21,168 nucleotides of DNA, from NCBI GenBank assembly GCA_964447605.1, contig CAYUTA010000044.1:1-21168 (forward strand), in the 5' to 3' direction. This document shows, in pieces, positions 1-6,453 of the stretch (positions within the stretch are counted from its first letter, which is position 1; each line of letters starts with the position of its first letter). Source of the stretch: CAYUTA01 sp964447605. GTDB lineage: Bacteria; Bacillota; Clostridia; Christensenellales; CAG-138. The notes under the pieces were generated by a model. That model ran no database searches. It was not told the origin of the DNA and saw only the letters and a list, made by a program, of their open reading frames with translations. The translations under genes and the position numbers were made by a program.

Positions 1-39
1 CGCATTTTGCTTGCATAAGCATGGTTGTTATGATTTTAG

Positions 40-423
40 ATACACACTCTAGGTTTTTTAAGGGAGCAAGGAAAAATTCTGCCCGTCACAGAGCTTTCTC
101 TGTGTCTCAATGAGTCCATGCAGAATCTGGAGCTAATGGGTGTGTGCTGTGAGCGCACAATGCAGCTTGATGGCATGATAACGGCCGAGGCCGCCACGCG
201 GATATACGACTTGTTCCAGTCTGTTGTGGAGGCAACGCTTGGGAACTTAACCGGTGTTTGGGTTCATGTTTCCGAAAGGGCTGGCGATGTGATCGTGCGT
301 ATTGAGGCGGTGGGCCCCGAAAACCTCTCCGCGCTTGATACAGGCGGCGTCAAGGCCGTCTGTGAGGACGATGGCACATGGAGGCTGACGTTCACACTCC
401 CGAAAGGGGGCGAGGTAGAGTGA
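40..423 (+). pseudogene. Histidine-kinase-like C-terminal remnant, 5' truncated
   Basis: The frame is open from the stop codon at 37-39 to TGA 421-423. The first ATG is at 118, but sequence before it (LPVTELSLCLNES, from position 79) reads like protein, and no convincing start or ribosome binding site precedes it. The piece resembles the end of a small signal-transduction ATPase: a short linker, a helix, a beta strand (GVWVHVSERAGDVIVRIEAV) and a final strand ending LTFTLPKGGE, as in the C-terminal half of HATPase_c domains. The N, G1 and G2 nucleotide-binding boxes are not recognisable. Its stop overlaps the GTG start of the next gene (GTGA), so the two were once co-translated. I read it as a gene that lost its front part. 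It could also be a short stand-alone protein from ATG 118. The family call is tentative. Confidence 0.45.
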
Positions 424-1085
424 CGCCATTTTATCTTTCTGCATTTGCAGAACGTGCGGGGCTTTTACTCGCACTGTTCGCATCTCTTTTGCTGATGCTG
501 ACGCTGCTGTTCATCACCTTTGGGCGAAGGGGGAATCGCCCGGCGTGGATCGTAAACACCGCAGTGTTCCTTTTATTCTTTATGGTCTTCATCATCCTGT
601 GCGCCGAGCACAGCTATATTGAGGACGGCTTTCCGTTGATATTCCACTCTCCCATTTCCATATCGTTCCTGTGGTGCGCGGCTATCCTGTTTGGCTTGTA
701 TGGGGCTATCGGTATTATCATCAGATGGAACAAACGAACCCGCGTCATAGACCGCAATTCCATCAAGGAAGCCATGGACTTGCTGCCCGCCGCTGTCTGC
801 TACTTTACGGATAAGGGCATGGTCAAGCTGTGCAATCTGCAAATGTACCGTTTATTCTACGGCTTGGCTCAGAGCGACCTGCAATCGTTAGCCGAACTGC
901 ATGCGGCGCTTGCCGGGTGCGACGCGCATACAGGCGTCGTCAAGCTCTCCGGCGACGAGCCTGTCTATCTGTTCCCCGACGGGAAAGCATGGCTCTACAC
1001 CGAAAACACCGTGCGGATACAAGACGGCAGCGCCTTACCCTTCTATCAAAACATTCAGCGGGAAGGAGTGGAAGTAGTTGCCTGA
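420..1085 (+). pseudogene. Membrane sensor protein with PAS-like region, 3' truncated
   Basis: The start is taken as GTG 420, which overlaps the preceding stop (GTGA). An upstream ATG in the same frame lies deep inside the previous gene. The protein is about 221 residues. It has roughly three hydrophobic segments: LLLALFASLLLMLTLLFITF near residues 15-34, then WIVNTAVFLLFFMVFIILCA, then ISFLWCAAILFGLYGAIGII. A cytoplasmic region follows that looks like a degenerate PAS sensor (LLPAAVCYFTDKGMVKLCNLQMYRLF, then WLYTENTVRIQDG). The family-like sequence ends near residue 205, and the last residues (about 1030-1085) run into a minus-strand recombinase tail. The kinase output domain expected after the PAS region is missing. 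I infer a sensor half of a two-gene signalling pair cut by a rearrangement. Confidence 0.5.
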
Positions 1086-1217
1086 CACAATGCACATGCG
1101 CTCTGTAAATGAGTCCTCGTCAAAGGTATCGTAGCCGAGCGCCTTGGCGGTCACGGCTTTCAGCGTTTCCTCCGGTATTTGCTTGGAAGCGCAGTACTTC
1201 TTCCACTGGACAGCGTC
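1035..1217 (-). pseudogene. Serine site-specific recombinase, C-terminal fragment
   Basis: On the minus strand, sequence from about 1217 to a stop at 1035-1037 encodes DAVQWKKYCASKQIPEETLK followed by AVTAKALGYDTFDEDSFTER. Its pattern (WxxYC, then IPEETL, then ALG...FDE..F.ER) resembles the far C-terminal segment after the zinc-ribbon and coiled-coil region in large serine recombinases of clostridial mobile elements. The resolvase catalytic domain and the zinc-ribbon cysteines are absent. The frame stays open upstream to 1403, but that part is the shadow of a plus-strand GAF fragment. The remnant suggests that an integrative element once lay here. The family call rests on a short motif and is uncertain. 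Confidence 0.4.
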
Positions 1218-1620
1218 CCCTTCTGGAAAACGGCCTTTACCAGCTCTGCCATCGTAAGCATCGACGTCAATTCCCTGCCGCCCGAGCGGAGAGCGGAGCG
1301 GGAACTGCTGAAAATGCAGGATATTGATTTTCTGGTCGGCGCGCCGATCAACAAAAACGGCGTTTTCAGCGGCTTTATCGGCGTGGACAATCCCCGCAAG
1401 CATCGCCAGAACAGCGTGCTTGCTACGCTCGGGGATTATACGGCGGCACTCCTGACCAGGCGCGACCTGCTCAGGCGGCTCGAGGAGGAGAGCCGTACCG
1501 TCAAAGCCGTTATGGATGGCGTACCCGGCGGCTTCTGTCGCTTCAAGCTTTCGGCAGACGAAAGGCTGACTGAAAATTATTACAGTCAGGGATGTCTATC
1601 CATGCTCGGCATGATCCATG
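1218..1620 (+). pseudogene. GAF-PAS sensor / diguanylate-cyclase-type fragment
   Basis: The plus-strand frame open from 1179 encodes a recognisable GAF-domain second half: LPPERRAERELLKMQDIDFL, then VGAPINKNGVFSGFIGVDNP, then NSVLATLGDYTAALLTRRDL. A linker helix follows (LLRRLEEESRTVKAVMDGVP) and then the start of a PAS domain (GGFCRFKLSADERL...YYSQGCLSMLGM). This order is usual in clostridial diguanylate cyclases and hybrid sensors. The GAF front is missing, and homology starts only near 1218, where the minus-strand recombinase tail begins. After about 1620 the PAS pattern breaks off, and no GGDEF domain follows. The frame itself ends at 1781. This is debris with no working start or output domain. 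Confidence 0.55.
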
Positions 1621-1780
1621 CGCAGATTGCTAAATTCAGCAGCGGCGATCTTGATGGGAATATTCCGCACTTATCTGCAGTTCGTGTTGGCAAAGCAGAA
1701 GACATCTCAACACTTGCAAAAGAAAAGTATAGCCTTGATACACAGAGAAGCCGATTCAACTTCTCCTGCCGCGCTTTGTA
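1621..1780 (+). other. Unassigned coding-like debris in the frame of the GAF/PAS fragment
   Basis: After the PAS pattern stops, the same frame continues through IAKFSSGDLDGNIPHLSAVR and VGKAEDISTLAKEKY to a stop near 1779-1781. The first part has the flavour of the linker found before kinase or cyclase domains in clostridial sensors ('..GDL.G.IPH'), but it is too short to assign. It may come from a second sensor gene joined by deletion. Confidence 0.2.
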
Positions 1781-1810
1781 GTGTGCGCCTCTCCTCCAAG
1801 TCAGTATACC

Positions 1811-2029
1811 ATGCGGATGTTGGCCGTGCATCCGTTCCCCTTTTCATTACTATTTGTGCCGCTGACGGTCGGCGGCGGAATGGATGTTATTATGAAATAC
1901 CTTCCAGAACAACCCCAGTATTCGATAATCATTTCCGTTTGCGACGAACTTGCGCACGAATATGCGCTCACGCTTGAAATTGTAAATGGATTCGATGCCG
2001 CAAAAGAATTGATATATGATATCATATAG
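1811..2029 (+). CDS. Short hypothetical protein
   Basis: This is an open frame of about 72 codons from ATG 1811; ATGs at 1817 and 1882 are alternatives. The second half looks protein-like (DVIMKYLPEQPQYSIIISVC, then DELAHEYALTLEIVNGFDAA). The first half overlaps other open frames and looks less so. No good ribosome binding site precedes any of the starts. I do not recognise a family. Because it sits among broken genes, it may be the 3' end of a lost gene. An inverted repeat lies 20 bases downstream. Confidence 0.25.
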   Translation: MRMLAVHPFPFSLLFVPLTVGGGMDVIMKYLPEQPQYSIIISVCDELAHEYALTLEIVNGFDAAKELIYDII

Positions 2030-2048
2030 TAATGTTTGCGCTCGTGCG

Positions 2049-2087
2049 GTGGGCGCTACGGTTCTATGCTTACTTGTGAGCGCCCAC
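2049..2087. terminator. Inverted repeat, possible terminator or operator
   Basis: GTGGGCGCT (2049-2057) and AGCGCCCAC (2079-2087) form a perfect 9-bp inverted repeat around a 21-base loop. The right arm is followed by TTATACGCGTTTT, a broken T-rich stretch. It lies between the short hypothetical frame and the start of the DeoR remnant. The long loop makes a strong intrinsic terminator uncertain, and an operator is possible. Confidence 0.35.
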
Positions 2088-2134
2088 TTATACGCGTTTT
2101 ACGAATGAAATACTCAAGATAACGAGGTGTATAC

Positions 2135-2331
2135 ATGGCACGTAATCCGATTGGCCGCCGCCACAGATCGTGGATATTCTTGCGATGCTTGACCATAGCA
2201 AGTTTAACAAAGCGGCGATTATGGCTGTTGCACACTTATCTGAGTTGGATTATCTGATTTCTGATCGCGCACAAACCGACCAGGAAGCACAGGATGTGCA
2301 AAATGCAGGCGTAGCATACATCGTGGCGTGA
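2135..2331 (+). pseudogene. DeoR-family regulator remnant (internal deletion)
   Basis: From about 2182 to TGA 2329-2331 the sequence reads MLDHSKFNKAAIMAVAHLSE and then LDYLISDRAQTDQEAQDVQN ending AGVAYIVA. This is the last ~50 residues of a DeoR-type sensor domain: the family pattern is 'DhSKf...a...l...d.lItD......l...gv.viv'. Upstream in another frame, ATG 2135 has a good ribosome binding site (GAGGTG, 2125-2130) and begins MARN, as many DeoR proteins do. The helix-turn-helix and most of the effector domain are absent. I infer a large internal deletion that left the first few and last fifty codons. The stop overlaps the GTG start of the glycohydrolase gene, so the regulator and enzyme were once an operon pair. 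Confidence 0.6.
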
Positions 2332-4373
2332 GGGTTGAACTGTTGCGGAACGAATCAAAATATCTGGCAATCTGTTATGCTGCCTGGCTTGGGAAGATCA
2401 TCGGCGTGCGTCTCGGCGCTCCGGTGGAGAATTGGAGTGCGGAGCAGATTGCAAATCGATATCCGAGCCTGGACGGCTATCTTGTTGATTACGGCGTTTT
2501 TGCGGCGGATGACGACACGAACGGACCTGCCTTCTTTGTGCGTGCGCTGTTGGACGATTCCAAGGAAATATCGTTGCCCATTGCCGTCGGACACGCTCTT
2601 TTGAACTATATCCCTGATCATACGAGTTTCTTCTGGTGGGGCGGAACCGGCGTTTCCACCGAGCAAACGGCATATGAGAACCTGATGGGTGGCATTCTTC
2701 CACCCGCAAGCGGGAGCATTGCGCAAAACGGCAGAATACTGGCCGAGCAAATCGGCGGGCAGATATTTTCCGATTGTTGGGGTTATGTTTCTCTGTTTCA
2801 TCCGAAGCGTGCGGCGGATATGGCCGAGCAGGCATCAAGCGTAACCCATGACGGCGAAGCATTACAGGGCGCACGGTTCATCGCGGCGTCCATTGCCATA
2901 GCGGCGGAGGAAACGCAGGCCATGCGAATGATCTTGCGGGCGCTGCGATACATTAAGCCGGAAAGCGTGTACGCGCATATGGTGCGCGATGTGTGCGGCT
3001 TTTACCGGGAGCATCCTGCTGACTGGCGAGCATGCCTTGCATGGATCGATCGGCAGTATGACCGTGCGCAATATGGCGGCGTGTGTCATATCATTCCCAA
3101 CGCCGCCCGGATCATTCTGTCTCTGTGTTACGGCAGGAACGACTTTACGGCGACGCTTTCCATATGCTGCGCCTGCGGATTTGATACCGACTGCAACTGC
3201 GGCAACGTAGGCAGCATCATGGGGGCGCTGTGCGGAATAGCGGGCATCCCCGAAAAATGGATCGTTCCTATCAACGACGTGTTGCTCTTTTCGAGCTGCC
3301 TTGGATATGAGAACAACGGCACGGTCAGCGGCAGCGCACGGCTGTTTGCAGATCTGGCGAAGCGCCTGCGCGAGGGAAAGGCCGGGGACGGTGAACGAGA
3401 CGCCGCATGGCGTTTTACGCTGCCGTACGAAACAAAGGGCGCGCTCGCGATGGGCGGCGCTGTGCGACAGGCGGACGGCGTGCTGCTGCTTTATCCGCAG
3501 GAATCGAACGCGCGCGTTTTCTGGCGTTCCTATTATCGACCCTCCGAGCTGTACGACGCCCGCTATGAGCCGATGCTCTCGCCGCTTGTGCATCCCGGCG
3601 AAACGGTGCGTTTTTTAGTATCCGCTTCGGCGCGTACCGTTTTACAGCCGTTTGCCGAGATAGATTCGATTGGCGAAATCATGGGACAGCCTTTGACGGT
3701 AGGGAGCGCAGTCGCAGAGCTTGCGATGCCCGTTCCCGCAGGAGACGGTACGGTGCTGCGCTTCGGCCTGCGCGTATCGGCGGGCACGCCGGCAACGATA
3801 AGTATCCGTTCGGTCGTCTTCGATCACAGGGCGGATTGTGCGATACGCTTTGCAGAGCGCGTAACGGACGATTACGGCCCGCGCTTTTCCGGCGGGCGGC
3901 ATCGGGTCGTGCGCGGCTTTGTTGCTCACAGCGGCGAATGGCAATTGCAGGACGGCGCGCTGCTGGGGTGCTCCCGCCGCGAGGCGCTCATCACGACGGG
4001 CGGCTCGGCGCTGCCGATTCACACCGTTTCCGCAACGATGACGCCCGACGGGGGAGCGGGCTGCTTCGTTGTGTTCGGCCTGCGCGGCGCAAGACGTTAT
4101 GTTGCCTGCGGAATAGAAAGCGGGGAGCTGCTTGTGCTAAAGCGCACGGATGAAACCGACGTGATTCTTGCGTCGCGGCCGGCGCCGGCTCCAACGGGCG
4201 TTCCTCTTCCGCTGACCGTCCGCATTGATGCCTGTGGAGTGAACGTGCTTGCAGGCGGCATATCGCTGCATTGGTTGGCAAAGCCGTCCTGGCGACCGCC
4301 CTGCGGCGCTGTGGGCTTCCTGCTTCGCGGCGCCGGGCAGTGCTCCTTCCGGACGCTCCGCTTTCAATCGTAA
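2328..4373 (+). CDS. ADP-ribosylglycohydrolase-family protein with C-terminal sandwich-like domain
   Basis: The protein has 681 residues and starts at GTG 2328, which overlaps the DeoR remnant's stop. Residues 10-350 form an ADP-ribosylglycohydrolase (DraG/ARH) domain. The metal-binding acidic motif is AADDDTN (59-65), a second motif is SSVTHDGEA (170-178), and the C-terminal metal motif is GFDTDCNCGNVGSIMGAL (284-301, D286 and D288). All are intact, so it is probably a di-metal (usually Mg) hydrolase acting on an N- or O-glycosidic bond to ribose. Residues about 530-681 resemble a laminin-G or concanavalin-like sandwich (GEWQLQDGALLG, then RYVACGIESGELLVLKR, ending CSFRTLRF). No signal peptide is seen. 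Bacterial relatives occur in sugar and nucleoside catabolic loci, and the neighbouring nucleoside operon agrees. The substrate is unknown. It overlaps the convergent regulator gene by 10 bases. Confidence 0.85.
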   Translation: MRVELLRNESKYLAICYAAWLGKIIGVRLGAPVENWSAEQIANRYPSLDGYLVDYGVFAADDDTNGPAFFVRALLDDSKEISLPIAVGHALLNYIPDHTSFFWWGGTGVSTEQTAYENLMGGILPPASGSIAQNGRILAEQIGGQIFSDCWGYVSLFHPKRAADMAEQASSVTHDGEALQGARFIAASIAIAAEETQAMRMILRALRYIKPESVYAHMVRDVCGFYREHPADWRACLAWIDRQYDRAQYGGVCHIIPNAARIILSLCYGRNDFTATLSICCACGFDTDCNCGNVGSIMGALCGIAGIPEKWIVPINDVLLFSSCLGYENNGTVSGSARLFADLAKRLREGKAGDGERDAAWRFTLPYETKGALAMGGAVRQADGVLLLYPQESNARVFWRSYYRPSELYDARYEPMLSPLVHPGETVRFLVSASARTVLQPFAEIDSIGEIMGQPLTVGSAVAELAMPVPAGDGTVLRFGLRVSAGTPATISIRSVVFDHRADCAIRFAERVTDDYGPRFSGGRHRVVRGFVAHSGEWQLQDGALLGCSRREALITTGGSALPIHTVSATMTPDGGAGCFVVFGLRGARRYVACGIESGELLVLKRTDETDVILASRPAPAPTGVPLPLTVRIDACGVNVLAGGISLHWLAKPSWRPPCGAVGFLLRGAGQCSFRTLRFQS

Positions 4374-5059
4374 ACGCCGTCCCGAATCCGCTCAAACTGC
4401 CGGCGATGCAGGCAAATGCATTTCCCCGCAAGGTCGCACAGGCCGGCGGCTTTCAAGTGCTGCACGGCGCGGCCCACCGTCCGCGTACTGACGCCGATCT
4501 GGTTGGCAATGACCTGGTAGCTCTGCCGGACGATCACGGGATCCTTCTGATGCGCGTTGTTCGTGTAGTAGTTAGTCAGATAGAAACAGACCCGCTCAAG
4601 CCCCTTCTGATAGAAAAGACGCCCGTTTTTCCCGGAGTCCTGATACAGGTCGCGCGCGATGTGATACGTATACTTGCGCAGCAGCGCCGGATTTTCCATG
4701 ACGACGGCATATAGCTCGGCTGCGTCTACGCGCTGCACGGACACTTGCGTTTTGGCGACGATTGTGGCAATCGTGATCCGCTGCTGCGAAAAAAGCTCCA
4801 AAAGACCAATCGCGCCGTTTACCTTATCCAGCTTGAAATACTGATAATCTTTCCCGTTTTCAAACCGCTTCATGCCGTCTACAACGCCGGATTCGATGAA
4901 ATAGACGTATTCTATATGGTCGCCTTCGCCGACTACCACCTCGCCCGGCGCATACGTGATGCGCTTGCTGCGCGGCGCAAGGCTTTCCGGGAGCAAATCC
5001 AGCAGAACCTGATAGGAGGTGTCGTATTTTTTCCAGATTGCGTCCAGCCCGTTTGCCAT
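4364..5059 (-). CDS. Crp/Fnr-family transcriptional regulator
   Basis: The protein has 231 residues from ATG 5059-5057, chosen because GGTGG lies 5 bases upstream. A longer frame reaches 5110 but lacks such a site. Residues 20-125 form a cyclic-nucleotide-binding-type beta barrel (ITYAPGEVVVGEGDHIEYVY, then FIESGVV). A dimer helix follows, then a winged helix-turn-helix at about 175-225 (SYQVIANQIGVSTRTVGRAV, QHLKAAGL). The N-terminal cysteine cluster of iron-sulfur FNR proteins is absent, and the phosphate-binding RS pair of true CRP is not evident, so the effector is probably not oxygen via Fe-S and may not be cAMP. The gene is divergent from the nucleoside-transport operon, shares overlapping promoters with it, and is convergent with the glycohydrolase gene. 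It probably controls both neighbours. Confidence 0.88.
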   Translation of the reverse strand: MANGLDAIWKKYDTSYQVLLDLLPESLAPRSKRITYAPGEVVVGEGDHIEYVYFIESGVVDGMKRFENGKDYQYFKLDKVNGAIGLLELFSQQRITIATIVAKTQVSVQRVDAAELYAVVMENPALLRKYTYHIARDLYQDSGKNGRLFYQKGLERVCFYLTNYYTNNAHQKDPVIVRQSYQVIANQIGVSTRTVGRAVQHLKAAGLCDLAGKCICLHRRQFERIRDGVYD

Positions 5060-5088
5060 AATACCACCGATTTCTAAAATGTGGACAG

Positions 5089-5116
5089 TTGTCCTTTTTG
5101 TTTCGAACAATAATAT
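5089..5116 (+). promoter_or_regulatory. Promoter for the nucleoside-uptake operon
   Basis: TTGTCC (5089-5094) and TAATAT (5111-5116) are separated by 16 bases in the AT-rich divergent intergenic region. Transcription would start near 5122, giving a leader of about 88 bases before the lipoprotein gene. A near-palindrome fills the spacer. The match to consensus is moderate. Confidence 0.4.
5098..5110. promoter_or_regulatory. Candidate operator, TTGTT-N3-AACAA
   Basis: TTGTTTCGAACAA has perfect 5-bp arms around TCG. It lies between the -35 and -10 boxes of the predicted operon promoter and close to the start of the divergent regulator transcript. Crp/Fnr-type proteins bind dyad sites, so this is a plausible site for the adjacent regulator. 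It does not match the classical TGTGA-N6-TCACA or TTGAT-N4-ATCAA sites exactly. Confidence 0.3.
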
Positions 5117-5143
5117 ATTACAATCAATATGTCATAAAAGCAA
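5115..5143 (-). promoter_or_regulatory. Promoter for the Crp/Fnr regulator gene
   Basis: On the minus strand, TTGCTT (5138-5143) and TAATAT (5115-5120) are separated by exactly 17 bases. This places transcription start near 5108, about 50 bases before the chosen start codon. The -10 box overlaps that of the oppositely directed promoter. This is prediction from sequence only. Confidence 0.45.
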
Positions 5144-5209
5144 TAGGAATTGCGCACCAATACGAACTCGACGGTCATATGGCAACAAAATCAATAAGGA
5201 GGAAGAAAA

Positions 5210-6337
5210 ATGAAACAACTGTTTGCAATTCTCTTGGTGGTCCTAATGGCGTTTGCTGCCGTGGCTTGCAAAGCGACGCCCGCCGCAGCTCCGGAGACAG
5301 CGCCCGAAGCGGAAGCACCCACGGCGGAAGCGCCCGCCGCTGATGAAAAGATCTACAAGGTAGCTGTCCTCGTCCCCTTCATTGGCGATCAATCCTATTT
5401 TGATTCCGTCAACGCCGGCCGTCTCGCCGTGGAGGAGTATCCCAACGTAGAGACCACGCTGATCGAAATGGGCGAGGACAAGAGCAAGTGGGAGAGCTAC
5501 TACCTTGACGCCTGCGACGGCGGCTACGACCTTATCGTCGGCGGCAATACCGATGCCGAGGAATATCTCTACGGCGCGGCCAAGCAGTACCCCGATCAAA
5601 AGTTCTTTAACTTCGACTATGTCAACCATGTGGATCTGCCCAACGTCTACGCGGTCATGTACAATACGCCGGAGCTCGGCTATGTAGCCGGCGTGGCGGC
5701 CTCCCTCATCACCCAGAGCGACATGCCTAAGGCTAACCCCGAAAAGATCGTCGGCGTTGTGGTCGGCATGGATATTCCCGCGATGAACGACTTCATCGGC
5801 GGCTTCTGCCAGGTATGCCATGAGAAGGGCGTGCAGGTCCTCATCGGCTATCCGGAAAGCTTCACCGATTCCGCAAAAGCCAAGGAGATCGCCCTCAACA
5901 TGTATAAGCAGGGTGCGGATGTGGTCTGGCAGGTGGCAGGCGGCGCGGGCTTGGGCGTGTTTGAAGCGGCAGCCGAGATGGATCGGTATTCCTTCGGCGT
6001 TGATAACGACCAGACCATCGCGCTCTCCGGTCAGCCCGCTCTGGCCTCCACGATCGTCACCTCCTTCTACAAAGACTGTGGCGCATCCGTGAAGTATGCT
6101 GTGGATTGTCTGCTTGCGGACAATTACCCCAGCGGTGCGGAAACGCTGGGCATTGCGAAGAATGCTGTCGGTCTCATTAAGAACCAGCAGTACGCCGACA
6201 TGGTACCGCAGGCCATCCAGGATGAGATCGATACCGAGCTATCCAAGGTAGCAAACGGCGAAGTGACCGTTATCAGCGCACTGTTCGATAACGCTGCTTG
6301 GGAGGATATTAAGGCAAAGGCTACCGCTGCGCAGTAA
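5210..6337 (+). CDS. BMP-family nucleoside-binding lipoprotein
   Basis: The protein has 375 residues and starts at ATG 5210 after an AGGAGG site (about 5199-5204). The signal peptide MKQLFAILLVVLMAFAAVAC ends in a lipobox with cysteine 20, so it is a membrane-anchored lipoprotein outside the cell. A low-complexity Ala/Pro/Glu linker (21-46) leads to a PnrA/Med/BMP substrate-binding domain: YKVAVLVPFIGDQSYFDSVN, then DLIVGGNTDAEEYL, VNHVDLPNVYAVMYNTPELG and GVDNDQTI. Characterised BMP-family proteins mostly bind nucleosides (for example PnrA of Treponema and BmpA-type proteins of nucleoside ABC importers). As first gene of the operon, it would capture the substrate for the ATPase and permeases downstream. 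A perfect stem-loop after the stop would favour excess of this protein over the rest. Confidence 0.9.
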   Translation: MKQLFAILLVVLMAFAAVACKATPAAAPETAPEAEAPTAEAPAADEKIYKVAVLVPFIGDQSYFDSVNAGRLAVEEYPNVETTLIEMGEDKSKWESYYLDACDGGYDLIVGGNTDAEEYLYGAAKQYPDQKFFNFDYVNHVDLPNVYAVMYNTPELGYVAGVAASLITQSDMPKANPEKIVGVVVGMDIPAMNDFIGGFCQVCHEKGVQVLIGYPESFTDSAKAKEIALNMYKQGADVVWQVAGGAGLGVFEAAAEMDRYSFGVDNDQTIALSGQPALASTIVTSFYKDCGASVKYAVDCLLADNYPSGAETLGIAKNAVGLIKNQQYADMVPQAIQDEIDTELSKVANGEVTVISALFDNAAWEDIKAKATAAQ

Positions 6338-6359
6338 AATCCGCATTGTGAATCGTCTG

Positions 6360-6394
6360 GGGATGCTCTATGCTCAATAGAGCATCCCTTTCTT
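6360..6394 (+). terminator. Stem-loop between binding-protein and ATPase genes
   Basis: GGGATGCTCTAT (6360-6371) and ATAGAGCATCCC (6377-6388) are a perfect 12-bp inverted repeat around a 5-base loop, followed by TTTCTT. This is the form of a Rho-independent terminator or RNA-stabilising hairpin. The ATPase gene follows by about 60 bases without an obvious new promoter, so partial read-through is likely. That arrangement is common in ABC importer operons. Confidence 0.8.
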
Positions 6395-6453
6395 AACAGT
6401 GACGGTATGTATCCACGCCCCGGGCGAAGATCAATTGGATAGGAGTGGTTCAT

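Noticed and set aside
2862..3593. A 243-codon minus-strand frame opposite the glycohydrolase
   Set aside because: Shadow of a recognised gene, with no ribosome binding site and no motif.
5122..5209. Possible riboswitch in the leader of the nucleoside-uptake operon
   Set aside because: The leader is only about 88 bases, and I see neither a purine-riboswitch core nor a terminator/antiterminator pair.
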